The notes beneath the pieces are model-generated. The model made no database searches, was not told the origin of the DNA, and saw only the letters and a program-made list of their open reading frames with translations. Positions 38,499-46,765 of a stretch of DNA of 64,000 bases are shown here, one piece after another. Numbering within the stretch: position 1 is the stretch's first letter; every line of letters begins with the position of its first letter. The DNA is taken from NCBI GenBank assembly GCA_018666775.1, contig JABIXC010000008.1, positions 48,544 to 112,543 of the forward strand, given 5' to 3'. This stretch comes from Rhodospirillales bacterium. Its GTDB lineage: Bacteria; Pseudomonadota; Alphaproteobacteria; SMXQ01. A program made the translations under genes and the position numbers.

Positions 38499-38569
38499 CG
38501 GGAGAGGGACTTGAACCCCCGACACCAGGATTATGATTCCCGTGCTCTAACCAGCTGAGCTACCCCGGC
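38493..38569 (-). tRNA. tRNA-Met (CAU), elongator type
   Basis: A 77-nt cloverleaf on the minus strand. The acceptor arm GCCGGGG pairs with TCCCGGT, the discriminator is A and CCA is encoded. The D-arm is GCTCAGCTGGTTAGAGC. The anticodon stem CGGGA/TCCTG holds loop ATCATAA, anticodon CAT. The T-arm is GGGGGTTCAAGTCCCTC. The first pair (G1-U72 wobble) and overall sequence match elongator tRNA-Met better than initiator, which would have three G-C pairs closing the anticodon loop and an unpaired position 1. A tRNA-Ile with lysidine is the other CAU option and is less likely. Confidence 0.93.
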
Positions 38570-38758
38570 CCAATGGGCATTGGATACAATCCTAAGATCA
38601 CCGGGTCAAGAGTTTCAAACACCCCCACCCATATGATTGCGATAGCGCGCCCATAAAGCCTCAAAAAAGGGCTGTTTTATAAGATTTTTACCTTTGTGAC
38701 GCGTTGCGGGGCGGGTACCCTCGAACCTTGGCGGGGCTTATTAAGAAACGAGGATAAA

Positions 38759-39319
38759 ATGAGCAAAATTGATGGGGTGGAATTTGGGCCGTTGGCATTG
38801 ATGATCGGGGTTTGGAAGGGTGCTGAAGGCGTGGATGTGGCACCGGAACCTGATGGGTCTGAAACCAACCCGTTTTTTGAAACCATTACCAATTCTGTTG
38901 TGGGTGGGGTCACCAATGCAGGGGAACAGAACCTTGCGGCCATCCATTATCACAAGATCGTCCAGCGCAAATCAAATGGCGATATTTTCCACAATGAAAC
39001 CGGTTATTGGATGTGGGATCAGGCGACGAACATCATCATGCATTCCCTGTCTATCCCGCGCGCGGTGTGTGTGTTGGCGGGGGGCACCTATAATGGGGAA
39101 ACCGATGGGGAAGGCCGCGCCGTGATTAAGGTGTCAGCCAAGATCGATGATGAAAAGTGGAAGATTATTCAATCCCCCTTCATGGCAGACAAGGCATCGA
39201 CCGTTGCCTTCAGCGAAGAACTAACCGTTGGCAATGGCACAATGACCTATTGCGACACAACCATGGTGGATGACCTATTGCGACACAACCATGGTGGATA
39301 TTTACGGCCAAGTGTTTGA
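38759..39319 (+). CDS. Nitrobindin-like heme-binding beta-barrel protein, 3' frameshift
   Basis: From ATG 38759 (MSKIDGVEFGPLALMIGVWK), after GAGGATAAA, the ORF has 186 residues. The ALMIGVWKG motif, the NETGYWMWD stretch and later strands match the nitrobindin/THAP4-like lipocalin fold that binds heme or other hydrophobic ligands. A perfect 28-bp tandem duplication (39243-39298) shifts the frame after about residue 171, replacing the true ending with DLLRHNHGGYLRPSV. Removing one copy restores MVDIYGQVFEHTDENTLVIS and a stop at 39351-39353, which is the family's normal last strand (F-x-H-T-D-x-N-x-L). The barrel's last strand is therefore lost, or the sequence holds an assembly error. Confidence 0.8.
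   Translation: MSKIDGVEFGPLALMIGVWKGAEGVDVAPEPDGSETNPFFETITNSVVGGVTNAGEQNLAAIHYHKIVQRKSNGDIFHNETGYWMWDQATNIIMHSLSIPRAVCVLAGGTYNGETDGEGRAVIKVSAKIDDEKWKIIQSPFMADKASTVAFSEELTVGNGTMTYCDTTMVDDLLRHNHGGYLRPSV
39243..39298 (+). repeat. 28-bp perfect tandem duplication causing a frameshift
   Basis: Units 39243-39270 and 39271-39298 are identical (TGACCTATTGCG...ATGGTGGA). Because 28 is not a multiple of three, the second copy throws the nitrobindin-like gene out of frame close to its end. Confidence 0.95.
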
Positions 39320-39473
39320 GCACACAGACGAAAATACGCTGGTAATCAGCTAAATCCGGGCCTGCCCGGCATATAAAGCGTTCCATTTGGTCGGATACGC
39401 CTCTAGTATTCTTGAAAACAAAAGGTGCCGGTCAGGTTTTAGAATCAGGCGCTAATTATAGGGGAGAATCAGC

Positions 39474-39857
39474 ATGGCCAAGATACGCCACCTTGCCATT
39501 GTCACCACAGATCCAGACAAGCTTGCCAAGTTTTATGTCGATGTCTTTGGACTGGAAATTCAACAACGCGCCGACAGCGGCAACATCTTTATGACCGATG
39601 GCTATCTGAACATTGCCTTGTTGACCAATAAGGCCGAGGGAAAGCCCAGTGGGCTAAACCATTTTGGCTTTCACATCGACGATATGGCAGACATCACGGC
39701 GAAGCTGGAAACCGCAGGGGTGCCAGCACCTGCCAAACGGCCAGCTGATCGCCATTATGCCGAAATGCGGGCCTTTGATCCCGATGGCAATAATTTTGAT
39801 CTTTCGGTCAATGGGTTTGAACGGGTTCGCAAAGACCGGGAACCGGTTGCGGATTAA
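39474..39857 (+). CDS. VOC family protein (glyoxalase/dioxygenase fold)
   Basis: A 127-residue metalloprotein of the vicinal-oxygen-chelate superfamily. N-terminal MAKIRHLAIVTTDPDKLAKF begins the first beta-alpha-beta-beta-beta unit with a metal-ligand His. GLNHFGFHIDDMADI begins the second with another His. EMRAFDPDGNNFDLSVNG gives the Glu ligand region and the diagnostic DPDGN. Members include glyoxalase I, extradiol dioxygenases and fosfomycin resistance enzymes; the reaction cannot be assigned. GGGGAGAATCAGC lies just before the ATG. It is 42 bp upstream of a Bug-type binding protein gene on the same strand. Confidence 0.85.
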   Translation: MAKIRHLAIVTTDPDKLAKFYVDVFGLEIQQRADSGNIFMTDGYLNIALLTNKAEGKPSGLNHFGFHIDDMADITAKLETAGVPAPAKRPADRHYAEMRAFDPDGNNFDLSVNGFERVRKDREPVAD

Positions 39858-39899
39858 TAAAGAAAGAAATCTAAAAACATTTTTTATTGGGAGAGCATC

Positions 39900-41189
39900 A
39901 TGAAAAAAATATCAAATATCATCACTGCGGCAGCTTTGGGGGCGGCGCTCGCCGTCGCGGCTCCGTTGGCACCCGCAGGGGCCGCCGATTTTTTTAAGGG
40001 AAAAACCATCAAGATATTAGTCGGGTACAGCCCCGGCGGTGGGTATGATCTTTACGCCCGCACCCTTGGGCGGAATATGGGCAAGTTTGTGCCCGGAAAC
40101 CCCACGGTCATCGTGAAAAACATGACCGGTGCAGGCAGCCTCAGGGCCGCTAATTACATTTATCACAAGGCCCCCAAAGACGGCACGGTGTTTGGCACCT
40201 TTTCCCGTGGCTTGCCACTGTTGGCCCTGACCGGAAAAGGCAAGAATGTTCGCTTTGATCCGGTGAAATTCACCTGGATCGGTTCCACTTCCAGTTACGC
40301 CAATGATGCCTATCTGTTAACGGTGCATAAGAAAGCCGGCATTACATCGGTGCGCCAGCTCATGGGTAAAAATCCCAAACAGGTAACCTTTGGGTCTACC
40401 AATCATGGCTCCACCGGGTTTGATATTCCGCTGGTTTTGAAAGATGCGTTGGGCATCAACATCAAACTGGTCCATGGCTATCCCGGCGGCAGTGCCATTA
40501 ATCTGGCCATTACCCGTGGTGAAATGGATGGCCGCACCCAGGGCTTGTCATCGCTTCGTACCATGGGCAATTGGCGCGCAGAACGGGTTCCTCTGGTGCA
40601 GTTTGCCCGGGGTCTGAACCGTCACTCGGACCTGAAGGATGTGCCCACAGCAAAGGAACTGGCCACCCGCCAGGAAGATCGTGATCTGATTGCCATGCTG
40701 GAAACGGCGTTCTATATGGCGCGTCCCTATGCGGCACCTCCGGGCCTGCCTGCTGCACGGACCAAAATTTTGCGCAAAGCCTTCATGGAAACCCAGCGCA
40801 ACCCTGGCTATATGGGGGATGCCAAAAAACTTCGCATCGATGTTAGCCCCAAGAGCGGGTCAGAGGTCGACCAGATCGTTGCCCAGATGATGGCCATGCC
40901 GAAACCGCTGATCGCGCGTTACAAAATGATCGTCGAAAACCCAAAATCAACCCGGCGCACCGTGAATTGGCAGACCATCACCGGCAAGATTTCCAAGGTG
41001 AAGCGAAAGGGCAAGCTGGAGTTCAAGGTTGCCGGTAAAAAATACAAGACCCGCATGCGCAAGCGCTACACCAAGGTCAAAATCAATGGCAAGAAGGCCA
41101 AGCGTAAAAAGGTCAAAAAAGGCATGACGTGTAAAATCTGGTGGGAAGGCAATAAGTCAACCGCCGGAAAGCTTGAATGCACAAAGTAA
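39900..41189 (+). CDS. Tripartite tricarboxylate transporter (TctC/Bug) binding protein with extra C-terminal domain
   Basis: A 429-residue periplasmic solute receptor: signal peptide (about 1-29, ending PAGAA), then the Bug fold with GYSPGGGYDLYARTLGRNMG, NMTGAGSLRAANYIYHKAPK and GYPGGSAINLAITRGEMDGR. Bug proteins bind carboxylates, amino acids or nicotinate-like ligands and normally work with TctA/TctB membrane proteins, absent here. They are usually about 320 residues; residues from about 352 form an added basic domain (GKISKVKRKGKLEFKVAGKK ... KKVKKGMTCKIWW ... LECTK). The same domain ends two other Bug proteins in this window. A strong terminator follows. Confidence 0.88.
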   Translation: MKKISNIITAAALGAALAVAAPLAPAGAADFFKGKTIKILVGYSPGGGYDLYARTLGRNMGKFVPGNPTVIVKNMTGAGSLRAANYIYHKAPKDGTVFGTFSRGLPLLALTGKGKNVRFDPVKFTWIGSTSSYANDAYLLTVHKKAGITSVRQLMGKNPKQVTFGSTNHGSTGFDIPLVLKDALGINIKLVHGYPGGSAINLAITRGEMDGRTQGLSSLRTMGNWRAERVPLVQFARGLNRHSDLKDVPTAKELATRQEDRDLIAMLETAFYMARPYAAPPGLPAARTKILRKAFMETQRNPGYMGDAKKLRIDVSPKSGSEVDQIVAQMMAMPKPLIARYKMIVENPKSTRRTVNWQTITGKISKVKRKGKLEFKVAGKKYKTRMRKRYTKVKINGKKAKRKKVKKGMTCKIWWEGNKSTAGKLECTK

Positions 41190-41213
41190 AATAGCATTTA
41201 TAAAACTGTATTG

Positions 41214-41241
41214 GCGGGCCCCGAAATGGGGCCCGCTTTTT
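41214..41241 (+). terminator. Rho-independent terminator after the first Bug gene
   Basis: GCGGGCCCC-GAAAT-GGGGCCCGC followed by TTTTT: a perfect G/C-rich 9-bp stem and U-run just downstream of the stop at 41189. Confidence 0.9.
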
Positions 41242-41269
41242 ACCTATCCTTATTTAAGGGCCAGAGTGC

Positions 41270-42520
41270 ATGAAAATACCCGGTGGTTTTGATTCCATTC
41301 GCCAATGTCTGCATATCCGTGATTACCGGTTATATGTGATTGGCAATGTTGCCCATGGTTTGGGGGTGTGGATTTTACGCATGTCCATGGGGTGGCTGGC
41401 CTGGGAGATGACCAAATCCACTGCCTGGCTGGGTGGGATCGTTATGGCTGAAATGGTGCCCTCTTTGGTGTTGGGATTGTTTGCAGGAACCCTTGTTGAT
41501 CGCGTCAATTATTTCAGGCTGATGCGTATTACTCAGGGCCTGGCCATGGTGTTTGCCGCCACGTTGGCGGTGCTGACCCTAATGGGGCTTATGAACATCT
41601 GGCTGTTGTTTGGCCTGACCATGTTTAGGGGGTGTTTGATGGCATTCAATCGGCCGTCTAGGGGGGCTTTGATTCACCATCTGGTGGGCCGCGATTTGTT
41701 GGCACCCGCCCTTGCTATTGGGTCCATCACCCATAACGGCACGCGCTTTATTGGCCCTGCCATTGGCGGGCTGATCATTGTTGGTGCGGGAACCGGGTGG
41801 GGGTTTGCGACCACGGCCGGGATGTTGTTGTTTTATTCGATCATTCTGGGGGTGATGCACGCAGATACGACGCCCCGAAAACGCCAAACCCGTTCTGTAA
41901 TTTCTGAAACCCGTGAAGGCCTTGCTTATCTAAAATCCCATAGGGGCATTCGGATGCAGCTGGTGCTGTTGATCATTATGGGGATCATTGCCAAACCGGT
42001 GACCGATTTATTGCCGGGCTTTGCAGGCCAGGTGTTTGAACGCGGAGCCGATGGATTGGCCATGTTGTTAAGTGCGCACGGGATCGGGGCAACGTGCGGT
42101 GCGGTCTGGCTTGCGTCGCGGCCATCGGGGATTGAAGGCTTGACCCGGATCAGCCTGTTGAGTGTTTTGTTCTTGGCCCTGTTATTGATGGCATTCGCAG
42201 CAACAGATGTTTTCTATCTGGGTGTTTTCTTCATCGCCTTGCTGGGCTTTGGATTTATTACCCTGAACGTTTCCAGCCAAACCCTTATCCAATCGGCGGT
42301 AGAACCCAATTTTCGGGGCAGGGTGATCAGCGTCCATGGCATGGTGATGCTGGGCGTGCCCGCATTTGGTGCGTTGTCGCTGGGTTTGGTTGCAGATTAT
42401 ATTGGACTGCGCCTGCCAGTTTTGATCGGGGGAGCCATCTGCATCTTTGTCTGGTTGGCAGTTTGGTCGCAACGAAAAACACTTGAATCCAGCCTGGAAA
42501 CACCCCCCGTCAGTCAATAA
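41270..42520 (+). CDS. MFS transporter (MFS_3 / EntS-like)
   Basis: A 416-residue inner-membrane transporter with about 12 hydrophobic helices. The N-terminus RQCLHIRDYRLYVIGNVAHG and the MGWLAWEMTKSTAWLGGIVM segment resemble the EntS/MFS_3 subfamily of exporters, and NRPSRGALIHHLVGRD follows helix 4. The family exports siderophores, drugs and metabolites; substrate unknown. It lies after the Bug gene's terminator, so it has its own promoter or depends on read-through. The stop at 42520 faces the convergent dienelactone hydrolase. Confidence 0.85.
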   Translation: MKIPGGFDSIRQCLHIRDYRLYVIGNVAHGLGVWILRMSMGWLAWEMTKSTAWLGGIVMAEMVPSLVLGLFAGTLVDRVNYFRLMRITQGLAMVFAATLAVLTLMGLMNIWLLFGLTMFRGCLMAFNRPSRGALIHHLVGRDLLAPALAIGSITHNGTRFIGPAIGGLIIVGAGTGWGFATTAGMLLFYSIILGVMHADTTPRKRQTRSVISETREGLAYLKSHRGIRMQLVLLIIMGIIAKPVTDLLPGFAGQVFERGADGLAMLLSAHGIGATCGAVWLASRPSGIEGLTRISLLSVLFLALLLMAFAATDVFYLGVFFIALLGFGFITLNVSSQTLIQSAVEPNFRGRVISVHGMVMLGVPAFGALSLGLVADYIGLRLPVLIGGAICIFVWLAVWSQRKTLESSLETPPVSQ

Positions 42521-42546
42521 TTCTATTTGGCTTAAAGACAAAAGAA

Positions 42547-42573
42547 AGCGGCGACACATGATGTGCCGCCGCT
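42547..42573 (-). terminator. Hairpin terminator for the Tat dienelactone hydrolase gene
   Basis: On the minus strand AGCGGCGGCACAT pairs with ATGTGTCGCCGCT (one G-T pair), followed by TTCTTTTGTCTTT. It lies between two convergent genes and probably ends the reverse-strand transcript. Confidence 0.7.
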
Positions 42574-42602
42574 AAGGTTTGAATTATAAAATTCACACCA
42601 AA

Positions 42603-43505
42603 TTATGACAGGTGTTTTTTGAAGAATGCCATGGTGCGTTTCCATGCCAGTTTTGCGGCGGCTTCGTTGTAACGCTTGGTCGAATTATTGTGGAACCCAT
42701 GGCGGGTTCCGGCGTAGCTGTGCATTTCAAACGAAGCATTGTTTGCCTTGAGTGCTTTTTCATAGCCCTTACGTGATCTGTTCACACGCCGATCATTCTC
42801 GGCATAATGGATCAGCAGGGGTGCCTTTATTTTTGCGACATCGGCCGCTTTTTTGGGCGCACTTCCATAAAAAGGTGCGGCGGCATTCAGGTCGCTGCCC
42901 ATGTTGACCGCCAGATAATTGGCCACACTGCCACCAAAGCAAAAGCCGGTCGTGCCCAGTTTGCCATTGGACAAGGCGTGGGATTTTATAAATTTGGCAC
43001 CGTTCAGCATGTCAACCTTGATCTTGTCGCAGCTGAGGCTTTTCTGCAAAACTTTGCCATCATCATCATTCCCGGGATAGCCCCCTGCGGGGTATAGCCC
43101 ATCAGGGGCAAATGCCAGAAAACCCTCCGTGGCCGCACGCCGTGCGACATCTTCGATATGCGGGTTGAGGCCCCGGTTTTCATGGACAACCAAAACCGAT
43201 GGGAATGGGCCTTTGCCAACAGGATGGACAAGATAGCCACGCATCTTTCCGGAATTTCCGCCGGGCGAATCGTAGGTTACATAGCGTGCCTTGATGCGTT
43301 TGTCGGTAAAGGAAATCATTTGTGCTTCGGCATAACGTGGCAGCAATGCCTCCGCCATGACAAGTGCAGACCCGCCACCAATAATGGTGATGGCAGCGGC
43401 GCGTTTCAGAAACTCGCGACGTTCCATCAGGGAATGACAATATTCGTCGTAAAGATCATAAATTTGGGGGTCAATGTCGTCGGGTTTTAAATCATCTTTT
43501 TTCAT
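42603..43505 (-). CDS. Tat-exported dienelactone hydrolase family protein
   Basis: A 300-residue alpha/beta hydrolase with a twin-arginine signal (ERREFLKRAAAITIIGGGSA, about residues 33-52), so it is folded in the cytosol and exported. The catalytic triad is the Cys of GTTGFCFGGSVANY (typical of dienelactone hydrolase), the Asp of YAENDRRVN and the His of GTRHGFHNN. Cytosolic relatives hydrolyse dienelactone in chlorocatechol breakdown, but exported ones have other, mostly unknown esters or lactones. About 30 residues precede the Tat motif, longer than usual. Divergent from the ABM-family gene. Confidence 0.9.
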   Translation of the reverse strand: MKKDDLKPDDIDPQIYDLYDEYCHSLMERREFLKRAAAITIIGGGSALVMAEALLPRYAEAQMISFTDKRIKARYVTYDSPGGNSGKMRGYLVHPVGKGPFPSVLVVHENRGLNPHIEDVARRAATEGFLAFAPDGLYPAGGYPGNDDDGKVLQKSLSCDKIKVDMLNGAKFIKSHALSNGKLGTTGFCFGGSVANYLAVNMGSDLNAAAPFYGSAPKKAADVAKIKAPLLIHYAENDRRVNRSRKGYEKALKANNASFEMHSYAGTRHGFHNNSTKRYNEAAAKLAWKRTMAFFKKHLS

Positions 43506-43695
43506 CGATGTCTCCCCTGCCTGTTATACGTTTTTTGTTACCTAAAGTGATTCACGTCTAACGCATATTTTTTAAAATCGTATGCGAAAACTAGGTTCAT
43601 GCATAGCGCAATATTGATGTTGCTCTTGATGTAATGACTGCTATTCTCAGCGACCTTAGAATCACTATAAATCCCCACATCAGGAGACAGCCCGC

Positions 43696-43980
43696 ATGGT
43701 CACAATTGGCATGAATTATCACACATTGCCCGGAAAACAGGCCGAATTCATCGAAAAATTCTGTGCCGTTATGACCGCCCTTGATGGCGCTGCGGGACAT
43801 GAGGAATCAAATTTGTTCCAGGATGTGAACGATGATGCGTCTTTCTTGATCGTCAGCAACTGGTCCGAGCACGAAGCTTTTCAGACCTTTATTCAGTCCG
43901 ATGCTTTTGGCGAAGTTACCAGTTTTGGCAAAGAAAACCTGCTTTCTGAACGTCCCCAGCATCGGGTGTATAAAAGCTAG
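43696..43980 (+). CDS. Antibiotic biosynthesis monooxygenase (ABM) fold protein
   Basis: A 94-residue dimeric ferredoxin-like protein, start MVTIGMNYHTLPGKQAEFIE after CAGGAGACAGCCCGC. NLFQDVNDDASFLIVSNWSE and AFQTFIQSDAFGEVTSFGKE match the ABM/quinol monooxygenase family, which includes cofactor-free oxygenases and heme-degrading enzymes. No heme-ligand His/Asn pair of the IsdG type is evident, so a small quinol monooxygenase or an uncharacterised role is more likely. It stands alone on its strand. Confidence 0.8.
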   Translation: MVTIGMNYHTLPGKQAEFIEKFCAVMTALDGAAGHEESNLFQDVNDDASFLIVSNWSEHEAFQTFIQSDAFGEVTSFGKENLLSERPQHRVYKS

Positions 43981-44003
43981 CATGGGTTTTTAATTGGGGT
44001 TTT

Positions 44004-45242
44004 TCAGGCCTCGGGTGTGCTACGGATGAAGTAGGCGATGTAGATGGCGACCACCATCAGCGCGCCGCCAATGACCATGAAGCTGGCCTCAAGCCCCACC
44101 AGTTCCACCACGGCGCCCATGACCACGGGTATCACGAAGGAAACCAGCCGGTTGGCTGTGGCGCGGATGCCCACGGCCTTTCCTTGGGCCTTACCGGCGG
44201 ATCGTGACAACACGGAAATCATTAAAGGTTGCGCCAATGCCATGGCCCCGCCTCTGAACCCTGAGGCGGCGGCCAGCAGCCAGAAGATGCCCCCCAGCAA
44301 TGGTGTCACGGTGATGGCGAGCACCCCGCCGATCACGACCCCCAACAGAAGCCAGTTTGGCGGCAGGCGTTTTGCCAGCGGTGCCACGGATAAGGCACCG
44401 GCAAAACCCACCAACGAGCCGATGGACAGCAAGGTGCCGATCAAGGTGCCGGTCAGGCCAATGCCTTCCAGATAGACCACATAGAATGAGGTGTGCATGC
44501 CCTGTCCCGCCATGCGCAGCGTCGACGCCATGACAACCAGCAAGATGGTCGGGATGGCCAGCATGCGGATGGCATCGATATAATCAGATAGCCTGGGCAT
44601 GACATCGGAAACGCGCAAGCGAACCTGCGGCGCATGCGCGCCTTCTGGTGGTTTGGGGAGTGTCAGGGCGGAAACCAGAATGCCCAGCCCCCAGAAACCA
44701 AGGACGGAAAAGCCGCCCCAGGGGCCGAACATGTCCCAGCTCATCCCTGCGACAATAGGGGCCACCAAATGACCAATGCGAACTGTGAAGCTGAGCCGTC
44801 CGGCATAGGTGGGATTGCCCTTCATCAATTGGCCAACCTGCGCCTGTGCGCCCATCCAGGCAAAGCTGGATGAAAGCCCATCAATCATCTGCAAGAAAAT
44901 CACGGCGCCCAGCCATGGCATTAACGGGAACATCCACGGCGTCAAAGCCCCCAAAACGGCAAACCACAGCAAAACACGCCGCGTTCCCATGCGGTCCATC
45001 AAGGCCCCGCCATGAATGGAGAACACAGTGGTGAGAATATGCCGCGCACCCAAAACCAGCCCGATCATCATGGGGGATGCGCCCAGGTGCAGCGCCCATA
45101 GCGGCAGCACAACTGTGATGACATTGTTGATGGTATTGCCAAACGTGCCGGTGGCATAAACGGCCAATTGGGTAGACAGCGGGATTTGAATTTTTTCGTC
45201 GTCGAGTTTTCCCCCGACAGTTTCTTCTGTGCTGCTATTCAC
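44004..45242 (-). CDS. MFS transporter
   Basis: A 412-residue inner-membrane protein with about 12 helices after a 25-residue cytosolic N-terminus. The A-motif loop between helices 2 and 3 reads GGALMDRMGTRRVLLW, and LGASPMMIGLVLGARHI precedes it. Substrate unknown; it resembles generic MFS_1 drug or metabolite transporters. In its flanks are the ABM gene (convergent) and a GST gene (divergent). G/C content seems higher than in nearby genes, but I have not measured it. Confidence 0.85.
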   Translation of the reverse strand: MNSSTEETVGGKLDDEKIQIPLSTQLAVYATGTFGNTINNVITVVLPLWALHLGASPMMIGLVLGARHILTTVFSIHGGALMDRMGTRRVLLWFAVLGALTPWMFPLMPWLGAVIFLQMIDGLSSSFAWMGAQAQVGQLMKGNPTYAGRLSFTVRIGHLVAPIVAGMSWDMFGPWGGFSVLGFWGLGILVSALTLPKPPEGAHAPQVRLRVSDVMPRLSDYIDAIRMLAIPTILLVVMASTLRMAGQGMHTSFYVVYLEGIGLTGTLIGTLLSIGSLVGFAGALSVAPLAKRLPPNWLLLGVVIGGVLAITVTPLLGGIFWLLAAASGFRGGAMALAQPLMISVLSRSAGKAQGKAVGIRATANRLVSFVIPVVMGAVVELVGLEASFMVIGGALMVVAIYIAYFIRSTPEA

Positions 45243-45420
45243 CCCTGTTTTCCCCCGGTATTCTTTTTTTATAGTCTCTGATCATCACAGAGCCGCCCCC
45301 GACTGTCGAGGGAGGATATCGTTTGTGAAAATGTTATGAGAGGGGGTACTTGGGCCTTTGCCCAGAGCACAGAATACGGATATTCTGGCGCTGGTTATAA
45401 CGATTATTAACAGGGATGAA

Positions 45421-46176
45421 ATGATGTTGGAACTTTATCATGCGGGCCTGACGGCGTGTTCAAAAAAAACGCGGCTTTGCCTGCGTGAAAAGGGTATCCC
45501 CTATGTCAGCCATTTCGTCAATCTGAAGAAATTTGAACAGCACAAGCCGGAATATTTGAAACTCAATCCCAACGGCCTGGTGCCAACCCTGGTTCATGAC
45601 GGGGTAGCCATCATCGAATCCACGGTGATCAACGAATATATCGATGAAGTATTTCCAGATGTTCCCCTGCGCCCTGAAGATGCGGCAGGCCGGGCACGGA
45701 TGCGGGTCTGGGGCAAACTGGCAGATGAAGCATTGGGCCCCAATATGATGGTGACGTTTTCCGGGGCGGGCGGGATTGGCAATGCGGCCAGGGATTTAGA
45801 TGATGCGGCATTAGATAAAATTCTGGCGGGATACCCTTTGCGTGATCGTCGCGAAGTGGTGCGAAAGGTGGTTCGTGGCGGGGGCTTCTCAGAAGCAGAA
45901 TTTGCCGCCAGCAAGGAAAAAGCAGGGTTCATTCTGGACCGCGCCGAACACTGTCTGGGTGAGGCAAAATACCTTGCGGGTGACACTTTTTCCTTGGCCG
46001 ATATTAATATGTTGCCATTTATTGATCGCTACCAAGAACGCGTGGTGCCGGAATTGGTGAGCCCGGATCGGCTGCCCAAGCTTTGTGCATGGCTAGAAGA
46101 AATGATGGCCCGGCCCAAAGTTATTGAGACCTATGCGCCATCTGAAGAAACCCGGCCCAAAGATGGGGCAGCCTAA
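45421..46176 (+). CDS. Glutathione S-transferase family protein
   Basis: A 251-residue cytosolic protein from ATG 45421 (a second ATG follows directly), after CAGGGATGAA; a frame back to 45358 is not conserved. The N-terminal thioredoxin-like domain MMLELYHAGLTACSKKTRLC has a Ser/Cys active-site region, LNPNGLVPTLVHDG supplies the cis-Pro, and AIIESTVINEYIDEVF the Glu-Ser glutathione contact. The C-terminal helical domain has YLAGDTFSLADINMLPFIDR. It may be a beta-etherase-like or dehalogenase-like GST, but the substrate is unknown. A strong terminator follows. Confidence 0.85.
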   Translation: MMLELYHAGLTACSKKTRLCLREKGIPYVSHFVNLKKFEQHKPEYLKLNPNGLVPTLVHDGVAIIESTVINEYIDEVFPDVPLRPEDAAGRARMRVWGKLADEALGPNMMVTFSGAGGIGNAARDLDDAALDKILAGYPLRDRREVVRKVVRGGGFSEAEFAASKEKAGFILDRAEHCLGEAKYLAGDTFSLADINMLPFIDRYQERVVPELVSPDRLPKLCAWLEEMMARPKVIETYAPSEETRPKDGAA

Positions 46177-46180
46177 TACA

Positions 46181-46208
46181 AAACCGGGTCCTGAAAAGGA
46201 CCCGGTTT
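46181..46208. terminator. Bidirectional terminator between GST and cupin genes
   Basis: AAACCGGGTCC-TGAAAA-GGACCCGGTTT, a perfect 11-bp stem with A/T flanks that can work in both directions for the two convergent genes. Confidence 0.8.
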
Positions 46209-46232
46209 ATATGAAAACTTATTCCCGAAGTC

Positions 46233-46655
46233 TTAAAGGGTGGTTTCTTTCTGTCGGCCTTCGGTGAAGTAGTCCTTGTTATTCAGCTGGCCTTTGCCGG
46301 CTATCACGATTTGATCACCGGGTTTCTTCACCTGATATAACATGCAATTGCCATCGGTTTCATTGTGAAGCTGATAATACTGGTTGCCCGGAATCAGCGC
46401 ACATTCACCTTCGTTGAGATGTCTTTCTGTCGCTTCGCCATCTTCGCTATCTTTGGTCCGAAGGGTCAAGACACCCTTCATCACCAGAAATGATTGGGAT
46501 GTGCCAACGTGGTAGTGGAATTCATTCCGCGCACCGGGTTTGTACACATTGCACGCAATAATTAGGTCTTCTTGTGCCGCGATCAGGGTGCGTTGGCGTG
46601 GTTTGGGCGGATTTTCAATATCCACTTTTTCAAAAAGATTGTTAATTTGGGCCAT
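46233..46655 (-). CDS. Single-domain cupin protein
   Basis: A 140-residue cytosolic cupin. Motif 1 is NEFHYHVGTSQSFLVMKGVL, with two His metal ligands and the following Glu position occupied by Gln or Ser. Motif 2 is LNEGECALIPGNQYYQLHNE with a His. It may bind a metal and act on, or sense, a small molecule such as an acid or sugar. It lies between two terminators as its own unit, downstream of a Bug-type receptor gene on the same strand. Confidence 0.8.
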   Translation of the reverse strand: MAQINNLFEKVDIENPPKPRQRTLIAAQEDLIIACNVYKPGARNEFHYHVGTSQSFLVMKGVLTLRTKDSEDGEATERHLNEGECALIPGNQYYQLHNETDGNCMLYQVKKPGDQIVIAGKGQLNNKDYFTEGRQKETTL

Positions 46656-46716
46656 TGGTGCCTCCTGTTTGGTTTTATTGTTGCTATAAGATTACCCCAA
46701 AGCAGCGATCAGGTGT

Positions 46717-46743
46717 AAAAAAATGGGGGGCCGAAGCCCCCCA
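46717..46743 (-). terminator. Rho-independent terminator after the second Bug gene
   Basis: On the minus strand TGGGGGGC-TTCG-GCCCCCCA followed by TTTTTTT: a perfect stem with a stable UUCG loop, 22 bp after the stop at 46766. Confidence 0.93.
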
Positions 46744-46765
46744 CTGATTAACGATGTTTTCGATC

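Noticed and set aside
40950..41189. Basic tail of the Bug protein as a frameshift artefact
   Set aside because: Two other Bug proteins in the window end with the same kind of domain, so it is real coding sequence.
43560..43590. CGCATA/TATGCG inverted repeat as an operator
   Set aside because: Only six base pairs with a long spacer; likely to occur by chance.
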